Positions 1 through 6,863 of a DNA stretch of 10,173 nucleotides are shown in pieces. The position numbers and the translations under genes were made by a program. Each line of letters starts with the position of its first letter. Within the stretch, counting starts at the first letter, position 1. Location of the stretch: contig DBBT01000086.1 of NCBI GenBank assembly GCA_002292345.1, positions 1 through 10,173 of the forward strand. The letters are read 5' to 3'. The notes beneath the pieces are model-generated. The model did not search any database and had not been told where the DNA came from. It saw only the letters and a list, made by a program, of their open reading frames with translations. This DNA comes from Opitutia bacterium UBA977. Its GTDB lineage: Bacteria; Verrucomicrobiota; Verrucomicrobiia; Opitutales; Coraliomargaritaceae.

Positions 1-74
<74 letters not shown>

Positions 75-200
75 GATTAATGACTAAATGTGAATGGATA
101 TTGGCGACATGCCGAAAGTTGAGTTGTTCGTTAAATGGTTAAGTTGTGATTATTATTGTGATAAAGTGGCAGTCGGACTTAGTTTGTCCGGAAATTTGTT
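75..200. promoter_or_regulatory. Divergent intergenic region with hairpin in panC leader
   Basis: This 126-bp AT-rich gap must hold the start signals for both the leftward aminotransferase gene and panC. On the plus strand a weak extended -10-like TGTGATTAT lies at 145-153, with a poor TTGTTC at 124-129 as a possible -35 (18-bp spacer). Neither is convincing. A small inverted repeat, CGGAC (174-178) and GTCCG (186-190) around a 7-nt loop, sits 10 nt before the panC ATG. Its right arm runs into the only Shine-Dalgarno-like bases (GGA, 190-192). It could partly mask that site, but a 5-6 bp stem is weak evidence. Confidence 0.3.
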
Positions 201-1049
201 ATGCAAACAATTCAATCGGTCAATGAAATGCAATCTCACGCTATCGGTCTACGCTCTAGTGGCCGTTTGATCGGATTAGTGCCGACGATGGGCTGTCTAC
301 ACGAAGGGCACCTATCGTTGATCGACATTGCGAAAGAGCGTGCCGATAAGGTCATTGTTTCGATTTTTGTCAACCCCACCCAGTTTGGCCCCAATGAAGA
401 TTTTGAGCGTTACCCTAAGTCATTGGAGGCGGATTTAGAGAAATGTGCCGAGCGGGGCGCCGATATTGTGTTTAACCCGAGCGTTGCAGAAATGTATCCG
501 CAGGGCTTCTCGACCTATGTGAATGAGGAAGACGTTGGCGCTGGACTGTGCGGGATTTCGCGGCCAAACCACTTCCGCGGCGTGACCACTGTGTGCCTGA
601 AATTGTTTAATATTACTAGGCCGGATCTCGCGGTTTTCGGCGAGAAAGATGCGCAGCAATGCGCGGTCATCCAAAAAATGGTGACGGACCTCAACATTCC
701 CGCCGAAGTCATTATCGGTGAAACCAAGCGCGGCGACGACGGTCTGGCGATTAGCTCTCGCAATCGCTATTTGACCAATACGCAACACGAAGAAGCGCTC
801 AGTATTTCCAAGGCGCTCTTGATCGCACAGAAGATGGTGCAGGAGGATGGGGTTCGTAGCGTGGATCGTGTGGTGGCCGAGATCACTCACCATCTATCGA
901 TCGCACGCTCCGTGCGCGTGATTTACGTGGAAATCGTGGATCGACTGACGATGAAGCCTGCCGGTCGGGAGATCGAGCCAGGTAAGCATATGGCCTGTGT
1001 TGCTGCGTGGCTCGAGCAGACTCGCCTAATCGATAATATCGCACTTTAA
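201..1049 (+). CDS. panC: Pantoate--beta-alanine ligase (pantothenate synthetase)
   Basis: This cytoplasmic enzyme joins pantoate and beta-alanine with ATP, via pantoyl-adenylate, to make pantothenate, the precursor of coenzyme A. At 282 residues it has the usual family length. Visible family marks are VPTMG (27-31) followed by the nucleotidyl-transferase HxGH motif as HEGH (34-37), VNPTQF (57-62), NHFRGVTTV (123-131), GEKDAQQ (147-153) and the KMSKS-like segment as ISSRNRYL (184-191). The last is usually MSSRNxxL. The start is well placed: the first strand and P-T-M-G fall at their normal distance from the ATG. A weak GGA lies 8 nt upstream, overlapping a small hairpin. nadB follows in the same direction after 78 bp, so co-transcription is possible but not shown. 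Confidence 0.97.
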   Translation: MQTIQSVNEMQSHAIGLRSSGRLIGLVPTMGCLHEGHLSLIDIAKERADKVIVSIFVNPTQFGPNEDFERYPKSLEADLEKCAERGADIVFNPSVAEMYPQGFSTYVNEEDVGAGLCGISRPNHFRGVTTVCLKLFNITRPDLAVFGEKDAQQCAVIQKMVTDLNIPAEVIIGETKRGDDGLAISSRNRYLTNTQHEEALSISKALLIAQKMVQEDGVRSVDRVVAEITHHLSIARSVRVIYVEIVDRLTMKPAGREIEPGKHMACVAAWLEQTRLIDNIAL

Positions 1050-1127
1050 AAAAATTGAGGATTTAGAAGTTAGTTTTTTTAGGACAATTTCTTAGCTTTC
1101 CCTTTTACCTACCTATCTTCTCAATTT

Positions 1128-2711
1128 ATGTCACAATCTTACGATGTCATCGTTATCGGCAGTGGAATCGCTGGCCTGAGTTTTGCGCTTAAAGTCGCCG
1201 AGACGGGGCAACGCGTGGCGATTATCACTAAAAAAAATTCCGCAGAATCGAATACTAATTACGCGCAGGGCGGCATCGCCGCAGTCACCTCGCAGACGGA
1301 CAACGTCGAAATGCACGTGGCCGATACCCTCGACGCGGGCGACGGACTGTGCGATGAGGCCGCGGTGCGTGAGATTTTGACTGATGGCGCGGCGAGTATC
1401 GAAGAGTTAGCTCAGCGCGGCGTAGATTTCACGCAACTGGACGATGGCACTGTCTCGCTCGGCAAAGAGGGTGGGCATTCACAGCGTCGCATTCTGCACG
1501 TCAAAGATGTGACGGGCAAGGCGATCGAAGACGCCTTGCTGCATGGCATCGCAACCTCGCCAAACATCGAAACCTTTGAACATCATTTCGCGGTCGAGTT
1601 AATCACCGCGGCGAAGCTTAATCAGTCGGGTGCAGATCGCGTGCTCGGATTGTATGCGCTCAACACGAAAACCGAGCAGGTGGAGACTTTTCAATCCAGC
1701 GTGGTGTTGCTCGCAACTGGTGGCATTGGTCAGGTCTATCAATACACGACCAATCCTTTTATTGCGACCGGTGATGGCATTGCGATGGCCTATCGTGCTG
1801 GAGTCGAGGTGCGTAACATGGAGTTTATACAGTTTCACCCAACCGCATTTTACTCACGCGATTCGGATCGATTCTTGATTAGCGAAGCAGTTCGCGGCGA
1901 AGGCGCCATCTTACGTAATCTTGCCGGGGAAGCTTTCATGGCGCGCTATGACGAGCGCAAGGATCTCGCGCCGCGCGACATTGTCGCCCGCGCGATTGAT
2001 TCGGAGATGAAGCAATCTGGCGCCCGCCATGTCTGGTTAGATACGCGGGATATTCCGCTTAAAAAGTTGCACGATCACTTTCCCAATATTTACGACTTCT
2101 GCCTAAAGCAGGGCATCGCACTAGAAAAAGATATGATACCAGTGGTGCCAGCAGCGCATTATTTGTGTGGTGGCGTGAAGACCAATTTGAGTGGTGAGAC
2201 ATCGTTGGCGGGACTCTATGCCTGTGGTGAAGTGGCCTGCACCGGGTTGCATGGAGCGAACCGTTTAGCGAGTAATTCGTTGCTCGAAGCGGTGGTCATG
2301 GCAAATCGCGGGGCAGCGGCAGTCGGCGAGTATTTGCAGGCGTCAACCGCAGCCCCAATTGAATTGCCGACTTGGGTCGATGGCGACGTGCGCGATTCGG
2401 ATGAGCGCGTAGTACTCCTGCACAATTGGGATGAAGTGAAGCGCACGATGTGGGATTATGTTGGCATCGTACGCTCAACCAAACGCCTCGAACGCGCACG
2501 CACCCGTATTCAAACACTTGACCGAGAGATCACCGACTACTACTGGAATTTCAAAGTTGACGAAAGCTTGTTGGAATTACGCAACTTGATCTTGGTGGCC
2601 GGTTTGGTGGTCGAGTGCGCCTTACAGCGCAAAGAAAGCCGCGGTCTTCACTACACGCTCGACCATATTCAGAAGGATGATGCGCTTGCAGACTCAGAAG
2701 TGTCGATTTAA
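1128..2711 (+). CDS. nadB: L-aspartate oxidase
   Basis: This FAD enzyme oxidises L-aspartate to iminoaspartate, the first step of de novo NAD synthesis; NadA then makes quinolinate. The 527 residues match the family. The FAD-binding Rossmann motif GSGIAG is at 11-16. SNTNYAQGGIAAV (41-53) and GGHSQRR with HVKDVTG (115-130) bind flavin and substrate. The fumarate reductase/succinate dehydrogenase-like core includes QFHPTA (235-240), EAVRGEGA (253-260), PRDIVARA (282-289), PAAHY (341-345) and HGANRLASNSLLEA (375-388). The Arg-Asp-Ile segment, the His of PAAHY and the Arg of GANRLAS correspond to substrate-binding positions in NadB. A C-terminal helical domain of about 90 residues follows, as in NadB and SdhA. 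No Shine-Dalgarno precedes the ATG. No nadA or nadC is in the window. The gap before this gene holds an A7 run (1048-1054) and a T7 run (1074-1080) without a good stem. Confidence 0.96.
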   Translation: MSQSYDVIVIGSGIAGLSFALKVAETGQRVAIITKKNSAESNTNYAQGGIAAVTSQTDNVEMHVADTLDAGDGLCDEAAVREILTDGAASIEELAQRGVDFTQLDDGTVSLGKEGGHSQRRILHVKDVTGKAIEDALLHGIATSPNIETFEHHFAVELITAAKLNQSGADRVLGLYALNTKTEQVETFQSSVVLLATGGIGQVYQYTTNPFIATGDGIAMAYRAGVEVRNMEFIQFHPTAFYSRDSDRFLISEAVRGEGAILRNLAGEAFMARYDERKDLAPRDIVARAIDSEMKQSGARHVWLDTRDIPLKKLHDHFPNIYDFCLKQGIALEKDMIPVVPAAHYLCGGVKTNLSGETSLAGLYACGEVACTGLHGANRLASNSLLEAVVMANRGAAAVGEYLQASTAAPIELPTWVDGDVRDSDERVVLLHNWDEVKRTMWDYVGIVRSTKRLERARTRIQTLDREITDYYWNFKVDESLLELRNLILVAGLVVECALQRKESRGLHYTLDHIQKDDALADSEVSI

Positions 2712-2777
2712 GCTCGTTAGTACACCTGATTCTGTTTGTGCAAATAGATGTGTCCAAATCGATTCGTAGCCTCAGAA

Positions 2778-2804
2778 ATACTAAGTATTGAAACACTCTT
2801 AGTG
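2778..2804. other. Two adjacent small palindromes between nadB and yjbQ
   Basis: ATACT-A-AGTAT (2778-2788) and CACT-CTT-AGTG (2794-2804) are two short inverted repeats 5 bp apart. In addition ACTAAG (2780-2785) and CTTAGT (2798-2803) are complementary to each other, so alternative pairings exist. The site could be an operator or a weak end to nadB transcription; the nearest T-run (around 2819-2825) is not directly after a stem. The rest of the 132-bp gap shows a TTGACA at 2807-2812 without a matching -10 before the yjbQ start. Chance occurrence in AT-rich DNA is quite possible. Confidence 0.25.
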
Positions 2805-2843
2805 CTTTGACAGCTCTTACTTTTTAACTGCACCGCACAACCC

Positions 2844-3263
2844 ATGCCGACCTTCACAAAAAAGCTACAAGTCTCCGCTCTAGGCAAATCGACCGAAGAG
2901 TTCACTCCGGCCATCGAGGCGGGCTTGCTTGAGTCTGGCCTGCGTGAGGGTACGGTCACCGTGTTTTGCTGCCATACTAGTTGCAGCCTGGTGATTATGG
3001 AAAATGCCGATCCGTCCGCGCGCCGTGATCTCGAGCGCTTCATTGATCGCCTTGTTCCTGAGAACGACCCCGACTTTACCCATACTTACGAGGGGCCGGA
3101 TGACATGCCGAGCCACATTAAGATGGCGCTGACGCGCACGGCGGAAGTGATTCCTTTCGTCGATGGACGGCTCTGCCTCGGCACGTGGCAAGGCGTCTTT
3201 CTTTGGGAACACCGTGCGCGTTCGCACAGTCGCTGCATCGTTCTCAGCTATCAGGGAGAGTGA
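2844..3263 (+). CDS. yjbQ: YjbQ/UPF0047 family protein (secondary thiamine-phosphate synthase-like)
   Basis: This 139-residue protein matches the small beta-sandwich YjbQ/UPF0047 family, usually about 130-140 residues. Family marks seen here are CCHTSCSLVIMENADP (42-57), the MPSHIK segment (88-93) and LGTWQGVFLWEHR (112-124). The conserved His44, Glu53, His91 and His123 fit the family's metal- or ligand-binding cluster. Escherichia coli YjbQ can replace thiamine-phosphate synthase when overproduced, hence the common name 'secondary thiamine-phosphate synthase enzyme'; the true physiological role is unclear. No thiamine gene lies nearby, so context adds nothing. The ATG at 2844 fits the family N-terminus, but the leader is CA-rich with no Shine-Dalgarno. 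The stop is only 17 bp from the stop of the convergent NTF2-like gene. Confidence 0.9.
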   Translation: MPTFTKKLQVSALGKSTEEFTPAIEAGLLESGLREGTVTVFCCHTSCSLVIMENADPSARRDLERFIDRLVPENDPDFTHTYEGPDDMPSHIKMALTRTAEVIPFVDGRLCLGTWQGVFLWEHRARSHSRCIVLSYQGE

Positions 3264-3280
3264 GGTGAAACAGGCATTAA

Positions 3281-3616
3281 TTACTCTGCGTCGTCGTCGA
3301 ATCGAGCGAGGCAGTAAGAGGTGATCTCGTAGATCAGATTCTCTTCGATCGTGTAGATATCGCAGTAGTGGATGTCGCCCTCTAGGTCGTGGCCTTCGAC
3401 GATCACGTGAGACTTGCTCTCAATGGTGCGTAGGTTTTTGAAGTTCGGGTTACCCTCGGCTTCGGCTTCCGCGCAGGTATCTTCTACGCCTGCTTTACCG
3501 ATGATGCTGTGGTCGCCCACGATGTGCCATTCGACTTCGTCAGCGATCAGGGGCAGCGCTTTGGCGGATTGCCCGAGAGAGAAGGCCTGGCAGGCCGCAG
3601 TAATTTTTGCGTTCAT
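3281..3616 (-). CDS. NTF2/SnoaL-like fold small protein
   Basis: This is a 111-residue soluble protein with no signal peptide or membrane segment. Its pattern fits the NTF2-like cone fold (SnoaL/ketosteroid isomerase-like): an N-terminal helix, then LPLIADEVEWHIVGD (21-35) with the Asp-Glu-Val-Glu-Trp turn typical of these domains, a G-x-x-G-V helix entry, and alternating strands HVIVEGHDLEGDIHYCDIYTIEENLIYEITSY (50-81, approximate). The C-terminus is acidic (DDDAE). The family includes isomerases, hydrolases and non-catalytic binding proteins, so function cannot be assigned. It starts 8 nt after the purA stop and is very probably the last gene of guaB-purA. The spacer on the coding strand reads TTTCTCCT, with no Shine-Dalgarno, so translational coupling to purA is likely. 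Confidence 0.75.
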   Translation of the reverse strand: MNAKITAACQAFSLGQSAKALPLIADEVEWHIVGDHSIIGKAGVEDTCAEAEAEGNPNFKNLRTIESKSHVIVEGHDLEGDIHYCDIYTIEENLIYEITSYCLARFDDDAE

Positions 3617-3624
3617 AGGAGAAA

Positions 3625-5172
3625 TTATTGCGCGAGCTTCAGGAGGTCTTCAACTGCGGGCACGTCTTTGATGATCTGGCTCGGCTCTGGGCCGACGCCG
3701 ATGTAGCGCAGATTCGGGATCTTATTTTTATTCTGATCGCCGTGGTTAGCGACGTCGACTAGGGCCTTTAGCATCCATGCGACATAGTTTTTGGCGGCCT
3801 CGGGAAGGTCGGTAAAATTACGCACGCCGGAAATATCTTCACTCCAACCCGGCACCCTTTTGTAAACGGGCTTGAGGGTGCGACGGTAAACGTCGTCGCG
3901 GGGTACGTGGTAGACAACTTTGCCTGCTGTATCCTCATATCCAATACAGATTTGTAGATCGCCCTGCCAGTCGCCACTGTGGCTGAGAGCATCGAGCTTA
4001 TTGAGTACGAGGTCTTGGTATCCGCCGTAGCGCAGAGCGTCGCCTTTTTCGACGGCGTCATACCAGCCAACCATTCGTTGACGGCCAGTGGTTGCACCAA
4101 ACTCGATCATGCGCAGCTGTTTGCTAAGCGGGTGGTCGAGCTCAATTTCAGAAATGAATACGTGCGTGCCGACCTTAGTGTCGTAGGCCTTGCAGCAACC
4201 GACGTTGTGAATCGCTTGCGCGGGAATGCCAGCGGACTGGAAGAACTCTGGCGTAAAGGTGTGCGAGGCAGTGACGTTGGGCGCGAAGCCGTGGCGCTTA
4301 TCGAGCCAGTAAGCTTGGCCGAACTCGCCGATGATGTAGTTGCCCTCGTCTTGAGCGCGGAGGATTAGTTCGCGCACGTCGCAGACTTGTGCTGCGAGCG
4401 CTTGGCCTGCGCTCCAGTAAGCTTCGATCAGTGCGTCGAGGTTGAGCGTAAATGGCTCAGCTCCGGCAAATTGACTGAAATCGAATTCCGCTTCGGTGAA
4501 GGCACCACTGTCGATAATCTCTTTGTTGGCGCGGGTTTCGGCTCCTGTCAGTGTGTCGAAGAGTCCAGCCCAGCGCTCGGGAGCGACTTGGCAAACGTGC
4601 TCGATCGTACGCAGCGCACGGTCGGCACGTTTATGTAGTTTGGCGGCGAAAATTTCTTTCGGCGCACGGAAGTCTGCGTAGAAAATTTGGAATTGGCCGA
4701 CCTCGTCGAGATACGCGGGGGTGATGCCGCGGCCAGTAGAGCCACGCGGGTCGTCTTTGAGGACGTGCACACGGTAGTCTTCAAAGGCGAGGTCGAGTAG
4801 GCGGTGGCAGACGTCTGAAACGAGGCAACGCTCGTCGATCGCGAGGCGCTTGAGTGCGACGTGGCCGTGTTGCTCGGCATAGGCAACTTCCCAAAGAAAT
4901 TTGCGTGGATCAGCGACTACACCGCAACCAATCGGTAGATGCGGCACGTGTGGATCGGCGACGCCGCCTGGTAGCAAGTTGAGCTTGAGGCCAGCCACAG
5001 TGTGCCCCGAATTCGAGCCACCGTTGACTTTCATCACGGCTGCTACGGCGTCTTGACGGCCAGTGCTGTCACGGAGTTCGTTAACGATCTCAAGAATGAC
5101 GCGACCTTTGCCTTCATCGCCAGTGGAGATACCAGTATCGGCGATGAGTTGTGAGGAAAATGGTGTGAGCAT
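3625..5172 (-). CDS. purA: Adenylosuccinate synthetase, long divergent form
   Basis: PurA couples GTP hydrolysis to condensation of IMP and aspartate, giving adenylosuccinate, the first committed step to AMP. The motifs are in order: the loop TGDEGKGR (17-24) with the catalytic Asp19, GGSNSGHT (51-58) with the catalytic-type His57, LLPGGV (66-71), GCGVVADP (82-89), [11 protein letters not shown] (144-154), GEFGQ (282-286) then NVTASHT (299-305), [15 protein letters not shown] (360-374), and near the C-terminus [12 protein letters not shown], matching the guanine-binding end. Usual bacterial PurA is about 430 residues; this has 515, with roughly 45 extra between GITPAY and GEFGQ and more toward the C-terminus. 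The first loop lacks the usual Trp (GAQWGDEGKGK), and Lys is Arg at its end. It lies 50 bp after guaB and 8 nt before the NTF2-like gene. No Shine-Dalgarno is visible. Confidence 0.9.
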   Translation of the reverse strand: MLTPFSSQLIADTGISTGDEGKGRVILEIVNELRDSTGRQDAVAAVMKVNGGSNSGHTVAGLKLNLLPGGVADPHVPHLPIGCGVVADPRKFLWEVAYAEQHGHVALKRLAIDERCLVSDVCHRLLDLAFEDYRVHVLKDDPRGSTGRGITPAYLDEVGQFQIFYADFRAPKEIFAAKLHKRADRALRTIEHVCQVAPERWAGLFDTLTGAETRANKEIIDSGAFTEAEFDFSQFAGAEPFTLNLDALIEAYWSAGQALAAQVCDVRELILRAQDEGNYIIGEFGQAYWLDKRHGFAPNVTASHTFTPEFFQSAGIPAQAIHNVGCCKAYDTKVGTHVFISEIELDHPLSKQLRMIEFGATTGRQRMVGWYDAVEKGDALRYGGYQDLVLNKLDALSHSGDWQGDLQICIGYEDTAGKVVYHVPRDDVYRRTLKPVYKRVPGWSEDISGVRNFTDLPEAAKNYVAWMLKALVDVANHGDQNKNKIPNLRYIGVGPEPSQIIKDVPAVEDLLKLAQ

Positions 5173-5181
5173 GTTGTTTGA

Positions 5182-5213
5182 AAAGCTGTTCCGAGCGGCG
5201 AAGTGACGACAAG
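5182..5213. repeat. Dispersed 32-bp repeat, copy 1 (purA leader)
   Basis: This stretch matches 10142-10173 at 28 of 32 positions without gaps. The shared blocks are CTGTTCCGAG, GCGAAG and GACGACAAG. It fills most of the 50-bp spacer between the guaB stop and the purA start, so on the minus strand it forms the untranslated leader just before purA (9 bp from the ATG). The core is not a perfect palindrome. The left edge of similarity is clear here; the right edge cannot be set, because the other copy meets the window end. Confidence 0.75.
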
Positions 5214-5231
5214 GCCAAGCGACTACTTGGC
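5214..5231 (-). other. Stem-loop spanning the guaB stop codon
   Basis: GCCAAG (5214-5219) and CTTGGC (5226-5231) form a 6-bp stem with a 6-nt loop that contains the guaB stop codon (TAG on the minus strand, 5225-5223). It directly abuts the dispersed repeat. On the minus strand no U-run follows, so this is unlikely to be a complete intrinsic terminator; it could act as an attenuator or an mRNA-stability hairpin between guaB and purA. Confidence 0.4.
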
Positions 5232-6806
5232 GCCGTCGTTGCCGTGGTCGCTGGTTTTAACGGTGATGACGTCGTGTGGGGAGGACTCCTTCTGGCCTGC
5301 TGGGCTGACGCGAATGTAGCGGGCGTTGGCGCGAAGGTCGGCGAGCGTGGCGGCGCCGAGGTAGCCCATACCGGATTGGACGCCGCCAACGAGATCGCGG
5401 AGGACTCCGGACAGCGAGCCAGCGGATTCTTTAAGTGCTTCAATACCTTCGGCAGCGGCTTTGGTGACAACGTCCTTGCGGTCGTGCCCATAGCGGGCGG
5501 CGGAGCCGTCTTTCATTGCTGCGCTACTACCCATGCCGCGGTATTGCTTGTAGAGTTTGCCGTTGATTTCGATGATCTGCCCTGGCGCTTCGTTGCAACC
5601 AGCGAGGAGGCTCCCGCACATTACGCCGTCGGCAAGGGTGAGGGCTTTGACGATATCGCCTGATTTGGTGATGCCACCGTCGGCAAGAATGGAGACACCT
5701 TTATTACGAGCGGCGATTGACGCGACGTAGAGCGCAGTCATTTGTGGGATCCCGACACCTGCGACGATGCGGGTGGTACAGATCGAGCCAGGGCCTTGAC
5801 CGATTTTAATCGAGTTGGCACCCGCATCTGCGAGGAATTCGACGCCTTCGGCACTGGTAACGTTACCCGCGATCAGGGTCAGATCTTTAAATTCTTCGCG
5901 TAACATACGAATGGAGTCGCCCACACCTTTGGAGAATCCGTGTGCGGTCGAGACGGCGATAGCGTCGGCACCTTCGTCAACGAGTTGACCGACGTGGGAA
6001 ATGATGCGATCTTTATCGAGCGAGCCGTCAGTCTTGCGGTGTGCCGAAATGGCAGCGCCACACATGAGGCGGAAGTGGCTGTCGCGGGCGGGCTTGACCA
6101 ACTGATGGGACTCTTCGCTGATACGTTCGATATCGCTCAGGGTGAAGAGGCCACGCAGGCAATCGTTGTCATCGACGATGAGCAGTTTGTGAATGCCGAG
6201 GTGCTTGGTAAAAAATTCGTCGGCGGTCTTGATCGGGTCTTGGCCCATTTCCTTTTCGGTCAGCGAGTAGACTTGCTCGCGCGGCGTCATGGCTTCGGAG
6301 ACCAGACGGTCGGCGTATCGTGGTTTGACCGCACGTCCAGGTAGAAGGCCAAGGAGCTTGTTGCCCGCATCAACGACTGGGAAGGTGCTAAACCCGAAGC
6401 CGCGAGATTCGATGTATTCCAGTACTTCACCGATCTCCTGGTCTGGGCCGACTTTGATCGGCTCTTGAATGAAGCCATGAATGTGGTTCTTCACACGGGC
6501 GACTTCTTTAATCTGCTTCTCATCAGTCATGTTGTAGTGGATGAGTCCAAGGCCGCCGTTGAGTGCCATCTGGATCGCCATCTTCGATTCGGTCACGGTA
6601 TCCATGTCGGATGAGATGATGGGGATCTGCAATTCCAGTGCATCGGAGATACGGGTCGCAAGATTGGTCTGTCGCGGTAGCACATCGGAGTAGAGCGTGG
6701 CTAGCGAGATGTCGTCGTAGGTTAAGCCGGTCGGTAAGCTCCTGTAAAAGAACTGATCGGCAGGCTGATAGAATTCTGCAAGACTGGTAGCTGCGTGTGC
6801 TTTCAT
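5223..6806 (-). CDS. guaB: Inosine-5'-monophosphate dehydrogenase
   Basis: IMPDH oxidises IMP to XMP with NAD+, the committed step to GMP. The 527 residues form a TIM barrel interrupted by a CBS pair. Seen are MDTVTES (68-74), a CBS region at about 115-235 with [14 protein letters not shown] (142-155) and [19 protein letters not shown] (208-226), AGNVTSAEG (313-321), [11 protein letters not shown] (336-346) with catalytic Cys343, [10 protein letters not shown] (375-384), [11 protein letters not shown] (421-431), the flap Arg438-Tyr439, and a C-terminal PHDVITV. The CBS pair, flap and full length favour IMPDH over GMP reductase. Oddities: the usual Asp of (V/I)DxxxG before the NAD site is Ser286 (VSTAHG), GIGPGS is GQGPGS, RYF is RYGHD, and SxPMDT is SSDMDT. 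It is first in a probable guaB-purA-NTF2 operon. The ATG at 6806 gives the normal N-terminus; no Shine-Dalgarno is seen. Confidence 0.92.
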   Translation of the reverse strand: MKAHAATSLAEFYQPADQFFYRSLPTGLTYDDISLATLYSDVLPRQTNLATRISDALELQIPIISSDMDTVTESKMAIQMALNGGLGLIHYNMTDEKQIKEVARVKNHIHGFIQEPIKVGPDQEIGEVLEYIESRGFGFSTFPVVDAGNKLLGLLPGRAVKPRYADRLVSEAMTPREQVYSLTEKEMGQDPIKTADEFFTKHLGIHKLLIVDDNDCLRGLFTLSDIERISEESHQLVKPARDSHFRLMCGAAISAHRKTDGSLDKDRIISHVGQLVDEGADAIAVSTAHGFSKGVGDSIRMLREEFKDLTLIAGNVTSAEGVEFLADAGANSIKIGQGPGSICTTRIVAGVGIPQMTALYVASIAARNKGVSILADGGITKSGDIVKALTLADGVMCGSLLAGCNEAPGQIIEINGKLYKQYRGMGSSAAMKDGSAARYGHDRKDVVTKAAAEGIEALKESAGSLSGVLRDLVGGVQSGMGYLGAATLADLRANARYIRVSPAGQKESSPHDVITVKTSDHGNDGAK

Positions 6807-6809
6807 AGA

Positions 6810-6835
6810 CTGAATTCAGCAAAAGATTGTCTTTT
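6810..6835. promoter_or_regulatory. Paired palindromes in the guaB/menC divergent spacer
   Basis: The 57-bp gap between the divergent guaB and menC starts contains a perfect 10-bp palindrome, CTGAATTCAG (6810-6819), and one base later an inverted repeat AAAAGA-TTG-TCTTTT (6821-6835). Both must lie in or next to the guaB promoter or leader. They are candidate operator half-sites, for example for a purine-responsive regulator, but no known operator consensus is recognised and no clear -35/-10 pair could be placed for either gene. Confidence 0.35.
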
Positions 6836-6863
6836 CTCAAGTAGAAACGACAGTTTGGGGCAA

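Noticed and set aside
435..893. 152-residue minus-strand reading frame inside panC
   Set aside because: It is a shadow of PanC, whose motifs cover the same span in the right frame.
1048..1080. A7...T7 pair after panC as an intrinsic terminator
   Set aside because: The only possible stem is seven A-T pairs around a 19-nt loop with no GC pairing, too weak for a terminator.
2807..2812. Perfect TTGACA as a yjbQ promoter -35 box
   Set aside because: No acceptable -10 hexamer lies 16-18 bp downstream before the ATG.
3286..3300. GTCGTCGTCG run resembling part of the dispersed repeat
   Set aside because: It encodes the acidic Asp-Asp-Asp C-terminus of the NTF2-like protein and shares no longer match with the repeat.
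3979..4368. 129-residue plus-strand reading frame inside purA
   Set aside because: It is antisense to a fully supported PurA, including its TTGR segment; no motif and no start signals.
3625..5172. PurZ (phage-type aminoadenylosuccinate synthetase for 2-aminoadenine DNA) as the identity of the divergent PurA
   Set aside because: The catalytic Asp of the first loop, changed in PurZ, is present (Asp19), the protein is much longer than PurZ, and the neighbours are housekeeping purine genes, not phage genes.
5214..5231. Complete Rho-independent terminator ending guaB
   Set aside because: The stem is only 6 bp and no U-run follows it on the minus strand.
5178..5663. 161-residue plus-strand reading frame opposite the guaB 3' end
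   Set aside because: It is the reverse strand of a clear guaB coding region, has low-complexity Val/Ala/Gly content and shows no family motif.
6795..6863. Upstream ATG at 6795 as the menC start
   Set aside because: It would overlap the guaB start codon region and add 23 residues unlike any MenC; the ATG at 6864 has a GGGG just upstream and fits the family N-terminus.
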